From contig JACQCZ010000014.1 in the NCBI GenBank assembly GCA_016201405.1, positions 418,631-482,630 of the forward strand: 64,000 nucleotides of DNA, read 5' to 3'. Below, one piece after another: positions 8,934 through 14,718 of the stretch. Under the pieces are notes generated by a model. That model saw only the letters and a program-made list of their open reading frames with translations. It searched no databases and had not been told where the DNA came from. Origin of the DNA: Candidatus Acetothermia bacterium. Lineage in GTDB: Bacteria; Bipolaricaulota; Bipolaricaulia; RBG-16-55-9. Numbering within the stretch: position 1 is the stretch's first letter; the number at the start of each line of letters is the position of its first letter. The translations under genes were made by a program, and so were the position numbers.

Positions 8934-9197
8934 ATGAAACGAGAGTTGCACCTCAAGGGGCTGATCGGCTTCAAAGATCAGCTCAAGGTAGAAGTGCGAA
9001 CGCAGGGGAGCGAAAGCTCCTTCAAATCGTACTGCTGCGTTCTCACCGATAAGAGCAGCTTCACCCCCTTAGAGCTTCAGACCTATTCAGATGAGCTAGA
9101 CGCCCGAGAGGGCCATCTACAATGGCTCAGCCGCCGCGACCGCTGTCTGGCTTATGTGCAATCGCTAGGGATCATTCCTCGCAAGAATCACCACTGA
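8934..9197 (+). CDS. Small protein of unknown function
   Basis: The 87-residue product has a good ribosome-binding site (GGAGG at 8922, ATG at 8934). It is charged, with a Cys-Cys pair (SYCCVLTDK) and no signal peptide or membrane segment. I do not recognise a family. It lies 33 bp after ccsA on the same strand, so it may be the last gene of that operon. Function cannot be stated. Confidence 0.6.
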   Translation: MKRELHLKGLIGFKDQLKVEVRTQGSESSFKSYCCVLTDKSSFTPLELQTYSDELDAREGHLQWLSRRDRCLAYVQSLGIIPRKNHH

Positions 9198-9362
9198 CCA
9201 AAATCCTTAATTATCAATGATCTATGTCATTTGCATTTAAGACTAATTTGTCTTATATTGCAAATATACTCCTTGCTTCGTAAGGACGAGCGGCCAGCAG
9301 CTTGCCGCTCACAGACCAGATCAAAGCGGTGATGGTTTTGCCGTAGCTTAAGGCGTCGCCTC
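9198..9362. other. AT-rich intergenic stretch with one hairpin
   Basis: First half of a 361-bp gene-free stretch before the TIG/EF-hand gene; the rest is the repeated leader. The region 9205-9275 is AT-rich and promoter-like without a clear -35/-10 pair. A perfect 7-bp stem GAGCGGC/GCCGCTC with a 9-nt loop lies at 9288-9310 and is not followed by T residues. No coding region is seen. Confidence 0.4.
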
Positions 9363-9540
9363 GGAAGAGCAACGCAGCGCCCCAGAAGTTAGATCACCGC
9401 GAATAGCCAGGGAGCCCATTGGCACAGTTCCTACCTCACTTGACTGGGGTCAATGGGCTCCAGCAGTTTTTGAATGCACACTCGCATTCTGTAGTGTTAA
9501 AGTTGATTTGCCTCGTCTTCGTTAAAGTGATTGAATGAGT
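9363..9540 (+). repeat. 178-bp leader repeat, copy 1
   Basis: The segment is about 94% identical (10 differences, no gaps) to 10730-10907. Each copy ends ~20 bp before the start codon of one of the two TIG/EF-hand paralogues. It contains an 11-bp hairpin and a T5 run. It could be a shared 5' leader or promoter, or the terminator of the preceding gene carried along by duplication. Confidence 0.85.
9411..9461 (+). promoter_or_regulatory. Conserved hairpin in leader copy 1
   Basis: Perfect 11-bp stem GGAGCCCATTG / CAATGGGCTCC with a 29-nt loop, followed five bases later by TTTTT. In copy 2 both stem substitutions (CA to TG) keep pairing as G-U wobbles, which argues for a structure acting as RNA. 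It could be an attenuator or a terminator; I could not match it to a known riboswitch class. Confidence 0.55.
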
Positions 9541-9558
9541 CTGGTAAGGAGGCTATCC

Positions 9559-10719
9559 ATGAATGTGCGCGCATTGACATGGGCTAAAAAAGTCGGAGTT
9601 GCACTTGTGCTGAGCGCGGTTCTTCTGTTCCTAGTAGACATCCCTGGCCTGGCGCGTTTAATAATCGACAACTTCAGTCCAGCCCCTGGAACCACAATCG
9701 CTGATCCGAAGCCTACTATCTCTCTTCGTGTTAGAGCCACCGGCGATACTGAAGAACTCGATGGGGTTGGAATAGAAATAATTGATTGTCCTAAGCCAAA
9801 TGGAGATCACGTCTTTATTAATACAAAAGCAGCTCATCTAGACACCGGAGTCACCGTCTCGAACACACGAGAGCGACACGCCGGTGCTTATTTTGAAAAA
9901 GTGCTTGTAAAACAAGAGATTACCATCGATATCGGTGCTCTTGGCTGCACTTTCCCTTCTGCCACAATCAACATAGATATCAATGCCTACGGATTCGGTG
10001 AAGCTCCCGGTAGCGGTAATTTACATAATGCGGAAACTTTGACTTTCAAAGTTGTAGAAGTTCACCCGACTCCTGAGCTCCCATTTCCAGATTTTAAGAT
10101 ATTTGGTCTTGATCCAAACAGTGGAGCTCCTGGCACGCTGGTCAAGGTCACGGGAATCGGCTTCAAGAACGGCGGCTCGCCTGTTTTGCTTGCCATCAGC
10201 TCGCAACTACTCTTTGATGGAAAGTCAATTACGAGAACATTTATCGACGCTACTCAGCTGCAATTCAATATCCCTGCAGATGCCACATGTGGCGCACACA
10301 TCATTCAGGTCAGCAACTCGGCAATCTCAAAGGTGGTCAGTGGACCTGCGACTCTCAGCAACACGAAGACTATTACTGTGACATCCCCGTGCTCCAGTGG
10401 TGGATCGACACCACCCTCTAACAATCCTCCCCCATCGGGCACCACGTTGAGCTCTTTTGACACAAATCACAACCACGTTCTCGATGACACAGAGTTCTTT
10501 GCGGCCGTGGATGCCTGGATCGCAGGACAAATAAGCGACATTATCTTTTTCAAATTGGTGGATTTGTGGATCTCGCAAGGACCAATTACAGCAGCAAGCC
10601 TGCGACAATTGCCGCCCTTGAGCCTGGATGGCGTAACTCTCGCTCTCAGCGTCACGACCTACAACTCCAACGGCGAAGTCGTGGGAAACTTTTTAAAAAA
10701 GCTTCTCGTTCTAAGATAG
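9559..10719 (+). CDS. Secreted TIG-domain protein with C-terminal EF-hand/dockerin-like module (paralogue 1)
   Basis: ATG 9559 is preceded by AAGGAGG at 9546, so the in-frame ATG at 9535 is not used; the product has 386 residues. A signal peptide or anchor (VGVALVLSAVLLFLVDIPGLA) leads into a beta-rich region, an IPT/TIG domain (IFGLDPNSGAPGTLVKVTG, ~180-285), a Pro/Ser/Gly linker and an EF-hand-type loop DTNHNHVLDDTEF with a following helix pair. It ends in a hydrophobic-basic tail (GNFLKKLLVLR). The layout suggests a calcium-binding exported or surface protein; the partner is unknown. The tail weakly recalls C-terminal sorting signals. It is a tandem paralogue of the gene at 10928. Confidence 0.75.
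   Translation: MNVRALTWAKKVGVALVLSAVLLFLVDIPGLARLIIDNFSPAPGTTIADPKPTISLRVRATGDTEELDGVGIEIIDCPKPNGDHVFINTKAAHLDTGVTVSNTRERHAGAYFEKVLVKQEITIDIGALGCTFPSATINIDINAYGFGEAPGSGNLHNAETLTFKVVEVHPTPELPFPDFKIFGLDPNSGAPGTLVKVTGIGFKNGGSPVLLAISSQLLFDGKSITRTFIDATQLQFNIPADATCGAHIIQVSNSAISKVVSGPATLSNTKTITVTSPCSSGGSTPPSNNPPPSGTTLSSFDTNHNHVLDDTEFFAAVDAWIAGQISDIIFFKLVDLWISQGPITAASLRQLPPLSLDGVTLALSVTTYNSNGEVVGNFLKKLLVLR
10483..10651 (+). repeat. 169-bp 3' module, copy 1
   Basis: Encodes the EF-hand end and the following helices of paralogue 1. It differs from 12059-12227 at only two of 169 positions, both third-codon and silent, while the N-terminal two thirds of the two genes are strongly diverged. This is a signature of recent gene conversion or module exchange. 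Confidence 0.9.
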
Positions 10720-10729
10720 AAGTCACAAC

Positions 10730-10907
10730 GGAAGAGCAACGCAGCGCCCCAGAAGTCAGATCACCGCGAATAGCCAGGGAGCCTGTTGGCACAGTTCCTA
10801 CCTCACTTGACTGGGGTCAATGGGCTCCAGCAGTTTTTGAATGCACACTCGCCTTCTGTAGCGTCAAAGTGGATTTGCCTCGTCTGCATTAAAGTGTTTG
10901 AATGAGA
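10730..10907 (+). repeat. 178-bp leader repeat, copy 2
   Basis: Second copy of the 9363-9540 segment, lying between the two paralogues and ending ~20 bp before the second gene's ATG. The length is identical and differences are substitutions only. Confidence 0.85.
10778..10828 (+). promoter_or_regulatory. Conserved hairpin in leader copy 2
   Basis: Stem GGAGCCTGTTG / CAATGGGCTCC with a 29-nt loop and a downstream TTTTT. It is the same structure as in copy 1, with two changes that become G-U pairs in RNA. It lies 58 bp after the stop of paralogue 1, so it could also terminate that transcript. Confidence 0.55.
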
Positions 10908-10927
10908 GTTAGTAGAGGAGGTATCCC

Positions 10928-12412
10928 ATGGCGAATCTTCGGTTGTGGATAAGTAACGTGTGGATAGTGTTCATCGCCAGCCTATTATTACTGGTCCTTG
11001 TAAGCTCACCCGTTTTCGCTCGCGTCAAATTTTCGGCTGAAACTCCAGCTCAAGGAGCCATCATCCATGACTTACTGCCTACAATCTCTGTTCATGTTGA
11101 GGCCACAGGTGATTCTGAATTTCTAGATGGTCCTGGTTATGGAGTGATATCGATCACTGGGTGTCCCAGAATTGATTACGACAATCCTGGGCTCACAATT
11201 AGTAACATAACACGGAATTCCCTTAGACAGATCAAGAGCATGACTTTGTCCTTCGATGTAGGGTCCGCCTGCACCCTTCCTACTTTTTCCCATGCCAATC
11301 CTGAAACAGTTAAAGTCACATTTGACATAGGAGGCGGGACTAACAACCTTTTTTGTTTTTGTCACGTCGGAGGTACAGACACCTGGAACTTCCAAATCAT
11401 GCCCCAGTCCGGTCCGGGACCAATGGTGATCACGGGCACTGACCCCAGCAGCGGTTCCCCAGGCACAGTTGTGACGGTCCACTGCCACTTCTGTCAGCAA
11501 GGCTCCACACTCAAAGCTGGCTCAGAAATCACCTTTGATGGAACTGCTGTGAATACCACCTTTCTGAGCGATACTCAGCCGCAGTTCATTGTGCCGGCGG
11601 ACGCCTCCTGCGGACCCCATAAAGTCCAAGCGATCATTCCAGCTTTTTTTACACACCTGAAAGAGATGAGCAATGTAGTCACCTTTACCGTCACAACTCC
11701 ATGCAGCGGCGGGTCAGGTCCTGGGCCCAATCCGGGCAATCAACCTCCCCACGCTAATTTCACTTTCACGCCAGCGAATACGGCAGTGGGGCAGATGGTC
11801 CAATTTACAGACCAATCAAGCGACCCAGACGGGGTGTCGGACATCGTTTCATGGAATTGGGATCTTGGCGATGGCATGACCAGCACAACGCAGAACCACC
11901 AGCATACTTACCACAGCGCTGCGACCTTCACAGTGCGTCTGATCGTCACCGATCATGCTGGACAAACAGGCACGGCAATCAAAAGTGTCACGGTAACAGC
12001 CACACCTTCAAGCGGGTCTTCTCTTAAGAGCTTTGATAAGAATAACAACAATAAACTGGATGACACAGAGTTCTTTGCAGCCGTAGATGCCTGGATCGCA
12101 GGACAAATAAGCGACATTATCTTTTTCAAATTGGTGGATTTGTGGATCTCGCAAGGACCAATTACAGCAGCAAGCCTGCGACAATTGCCGCCCTTGAGCC
12201 TGGATGGCGTAACTCTCGCTCTCAGCGGCGTACGGCTCCAATGGTGGAATCATGGAAGACTCAGTTCAGAGACTGCTTATACTGCGATAACAATCGACTT
12301 GATTAAAAGGACAAGGGCGGCGCTTGTATGGCGACCGCCCTTTGTAGGTGAGAGGCTTAACAAACACTTGGCTCGAATAAACATACGTTCGCAACGGGGC
12401 ATTCTTTCGTGA
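10928..12412 (+). CDS. Secreted TIG-PKD protein with EF-hand/dockerin-like module (paralogue 2, C-terminus frameshifted)
   Basis: The gene starts at ATG 10928 behind GAGGAG. Domains: signal peptide (IVFIASLLLLVLVSSPVFA), a beta-rich part with several cysteines, TIG (ITGTDPSSGSPGTVVTV, ~160-255), PKD (ANFTFTPANTAVGQMVQF ... WNWDLGDG, ~275-355), and the EF-hand loop DKNNNNKLDDTEF. After the shared module the frame departs from paralogue 1. Shifting frame near 12227 gives a tail ending in QRLLILR and a stop at 12288-12290 that matches the paralogue's KKLLVLR end. A 5-bp deletion explains this. A terminator hairpin at 12311 lies inside the present reading frame, so the last ~60 residues are probably not native. 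PKD and TIG domains are typical of surface adhesins or enzymes. Confidence 0.75.
   Translation: MANLRLWISNVWIVFIASLLLLVLVSSPVFARVKFSAETPAQGAIIHDLLPTISVHVEATGDSEFLDGPGYGVISITGCPRIDYDNPGLTISNITRNSLRQIKSMTLSFDVGSACTLPTFSHANPETVKVTFDIGGGTNNLFCFCHVGGTDTWNFQIMPQSGPGPMVITGTDPSSGSPGTVVTVHCHFCQQGSTLKAGSEITFDGTAVNTTFLSDTQPQFIVPADASCGPHKVQAIIPAFFTHLKEMSNVVTFTVTTPCSGGSGPGPNPGNQPPHANFTFTPANTAVGQMVQFTDQSSDPDGVSDIVSWNWDLGDGMTSTTQNHQHTYHSAATFTVRLIVTDHAGQTGTAIKSVTVTATPSSGSSLKSFDKNNNNKLDDTEFFAAVDAWIAGQISDIIFFKLVDLWISQGPITAASLRQLPPLSLDGVTLALSGVRLQWWNHGRLSSETAYTAITIDLIKRTRAALVWRPPFVGERLNKHLARINIRSQRGILS
12059..12227 (+). repeat. 169-bp 3' module, copy 2
   Basis: Partner of 10483-10651, with two mismatches. The near-identity ends exactly where the reading frame of paralogue 2 breaks, which ties the frameshift to the edge of the exchanged tract. 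Confidence 0.9.
12311..12345 (+). terminator. Hairpin downstream of paralogue 2's ancestral stop
   Basis: Stem ACAAGGGCGG / CCGCCCTTTGT (8 bp perfect core plus one bulged A) with a 14-nt loop. It starts 20 bp after the frame-corrected stop at 12290 but inside the frame that now reads on to 12412. There is only a short T-run within the 3' arm. Confidence 0.5.
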
Positions 12413-12540
12413 ATGCCTCATGTGCGACTCTGAGGGCCCGTTCCCTCTGTACGTTTACCTTGCTCGAACCAAGCCCAAGGAGGTGATACCTTCGAGAATA
12501 TAGCTCCGAATGAAGACTCAATCTGTGATGGGGCTCACAT

Positions 12541-14004
12541 TCAGGATTTGCTTCGTTTTTGAGAGATCAGCTCGCTGGCCAGCTTCAATGCCTCGTCTCT
12601 TGTCTTGATGTCACCGGCAAAAATCTGCTCATAAATCTGATCCAGCAGCTTTCCAATCTGCGGCCCTTTTTGAGCACCCAGCTGGAGCAGGTCATTTCCA
12701 TCAATCAGCTTGTGGGCGCGAGTCGTTTCGTCCAGCTCATCCAGATGGACCAGCATCGACTGAATTGTCTGGACCACGGGAAGCCAGGCCTTTGACTTCA
12801 TGGCGCTTGCCTCGCTATCCGCAATCATGAGCTGTACAAGCTCAGAGAGCCATGGAAATCGAGTTGCAACCTCCCGGACTGAGTGCTCTTTATCTTCTCT
12901 TTGCATGATAAATTTCATCTGATGGCTGCGGGTCATCAGATTGAGCTGTCCGACACGCTGATGCTCGCGCACCAGAGACTCGACAAAGCGCACTTCTGTG
13001 TTGCTCATGCGAAGTCTTCTGCAGATCTCGGCCGCCATATCGGCGCCGATCTGGTCATGCCCTCCGGCATGCGCTCCCTGATTGATCTCAAGGGCCATCG
13101 GCTTGCCAATATCGTGCAATAACAGAGCCAGTTTTACTCTCGGATTGAGTATAAATTGATCCCCGATCTCCAGAGCCATGAGAGTATGAATGAAGACATC
13201 CCCTTCGGGATGATACTTCTCTGGCTGCGGAACACCCTTGCAGGCTACAAGCTCTGGAAGAATGATCTCTAATAGATTCAGCTCATCGAGCAGCCGAATT
13301 CCTTTAGCCGACTTTGACGTTGACAAGATTCCTAAAAACTCATCGCGGATGCGCTCGGCAGAGATCTGTCTTAGCCCTTCGCTATTCTCTTGGATGGCAT
13401 CCCACGTCTCGGGTGAGAGCTCGGCATCGAGCAGAGAAGCAAAGCGCACAGCGCGGAGCAGCCGCAGGTAATCTTCTTGAAATCGCTCAGCCGGGTCACC
13501 TATGGCGCGTATGACTCTTTTCTCTAAATCTGGAATGCCTCCCACATAGTCCAGCACGACGCCATCTGCGCGCGCGGCCAGCCCGTTGACTGTGAAATCT
13601 CTTCGGATGAGATCTTCTTTCAGCTCGCGCACGTGCTCCACGCGGCTCGGCCTGCGCCCGTCGTAACCGCCCTCGATTCTGAATGTTGCCACTTCATAGG
13701 GTCTTTGTTCAGGGCTCATGATGACGAGCACGCCAAAAGCCTCGCCCACTTTCATCATCTTGTGGCCTTTGAAAATCTCTTTCATCTCTGCTGGCAAAGC
13801 CGAGGTTGCAATATCCACTTCTTTGGGATCAAAGCTAAATTCTGGCTCCAGCTGGTCGCGAAGGCCATCGCGAATGACACCGCCAACCAGAACTGCGTCA
13901 TGACCGGCATCTGTCAGTTCTTCTAATAGAGTCTGAGCAAAGGGGTGTCTTTGAAAGACCACTTCAATATCAATCTTCCAATCGCTCTGTTTTGATTTCG
14001 CCAT
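12541..14004 (-). CDS. cca: CCA-adding tRNA nucleotidyltransferase with HD domain
   Basis: The 487-residue enzyme builds or repairs the CCA end of tRNAs. ATG 14004 has a TTAGGTG ribosome-binding site; 17 upstream codons in frame are non-homologous. The class II nucleotidyltransferase head (VLVGGVIRDGL, then KEVDIATSALP), the FRIEGGYDGRRPSRVEHV and EDLIRRDFTVNGLA motifs, the head-to-neck helices and the HD phosphohydrolase signature (HTLMALE ... LLLHDIGKP) are all present. The first Asp of the usual DxD metal pair is Glu here (E-V-D), which is unusual. It could act as a poly(A) polymerase-like paralogue, but no other cca gene is visible. Confidence 0.9.
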   Translation of the reverse strand: MAKSKQSDWKIDIEVVFQRHPFAQTLLEELTDAGHDAVLVGGVIRDGLRDQLEPEFSFDPKEVDIATSALPAEMKEIFKGHKMMKVGEAFGVLVIMSPEQRPYEVATFRIEGGYDGRRPSRVEHVRELKEDLIRRDFTVNGLAARADGVVLDYVGGIPDLEKRVIRAIGDPAERFQEDYLRLLRAVRFASLLDAELSPETWDAIQENSEGLRQISAERIRDEFLGILSTSKSAKGIRLLDELNLLEIILPELVACKGVPQPEKYHPEGDVFIHTLMALEIGDQFILNPRVKLALLLHDIGKPMALEINQGAHAGGHDQIGADMAAEICRRLRMSNTEVRFVESLVREHQRVGQLNLMTRSHQMKFIMQREDKEHSVREVATRFPWLSELVQLMIADSEASAMKSKAWLPVVQTIQSMLVHLDELDETTRAHKLIDGNDLLQLGAQKGPQIGKLLDQIYEQIFAGDIKTRDEALKLASELISQKRSKS

Positions 14005-14126
14005 AATACACCTAAAAGCTCTTCCATCGTAGAGCCAATGAGCGTCAATCTGCAAGAGAGCCTTGCCGCTTGCGATGCGGCCTAACCAGGCTTTATAATT
14101 TTAGAGAATCCCAGGGGGTGAAGATA

Positions 14127-14687
14127 ATGTTACATGACCACACAATTGAAGAAGTCAAGCGCCACATGGAAGTCACCCTGAAAGTCTTTGAAGATGAATT
14201 GAAGAAACTGAGTACAGGGCGTGCCAATCCCGCGATGGTGGAAGATATCCACGCGGATTACTACGGCACAAAGACTCCGATCAAGCACATGGCCAACATC
14301 ACATCTCCTGATGCCAGCAGCATTGTGATTCGGCCCTTTGACAAATCGCAGGTTGCGGCGATTGAAAAGGCCATTCAAGAGGCCAACTTGGGCTTCAATC
14401 CCTTGAAGGCCGAGGATATGTTGCGCATTGTCGTCCCCAAGCTCTCTGAAGAGCGGAGAAAAGATCTGGCCAAGATCATTCATCACAAGGCCGAAGAGAC
14501 ACGCGTCGCCATGCGTAACGTCCGCCGGCATCTCAAAGAGGAATTGGAAAAGCGCAAGAACGATCACGTGCTGGCAGAAGATGACTTTCACCGCCAAATC
14601 AAAGAGCTGGACGCGGTCACACATCAATACACTGAAAGAGTGGATAAGCTCGTCCTAGACAAAGAGAAGCAGATTACCACGGTGTAG
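14127..14687 (+). CDS. frr: Ribosome recycling factor
   Basis: The 186-residue protein splits post-termination ribosomes together with EF-G. ATG 14127 is preceded by AGGGGGTGAAG; the reading frame extends 19 codons upstream without homology. Typical RRF signatures are KLSTGRANPAMVEDI, YYGTKTPIKHMANI, SIVIRPFDKS and RIVVPKLSEERRKDL, with the long three-helix bundle ending in the coiled C-terminus. RRF is bacterial/organellar, which places the window in Bacteria. It stands alone here rather than next to pyrH/tsf, and is divergent from cca. Confidence 0.98.
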   Translation: MLHDHTIEEVKRHMEVTLKVFEDELKKLSTGRANPAMVEDIHADYYGTKTPIKHMANITSPDASSIVIRPFDKSQVAAIEKAIQEANLGFNPLKAEDMLRIVVPKLSEERRKDLAKIIHHKAEETRVAMRNVRRHLKEELEKRKNDHVLAEDDFHRQIKELDAVTHQYTERVDKLVLDKEKQITTV

Positions 14688-14718
14688 CGAGGGTGCAGCC
14701 TTTTGGGCTGCCTGAGCC

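Noticed and set aside
9280-9461. Known riboswitch (for example c-di-GMP-I or cobalamin type)
   Set aside because: Only fragments such as TAGCCAGG resemble a riboswitch core; the conserved junction sequences are not present together.
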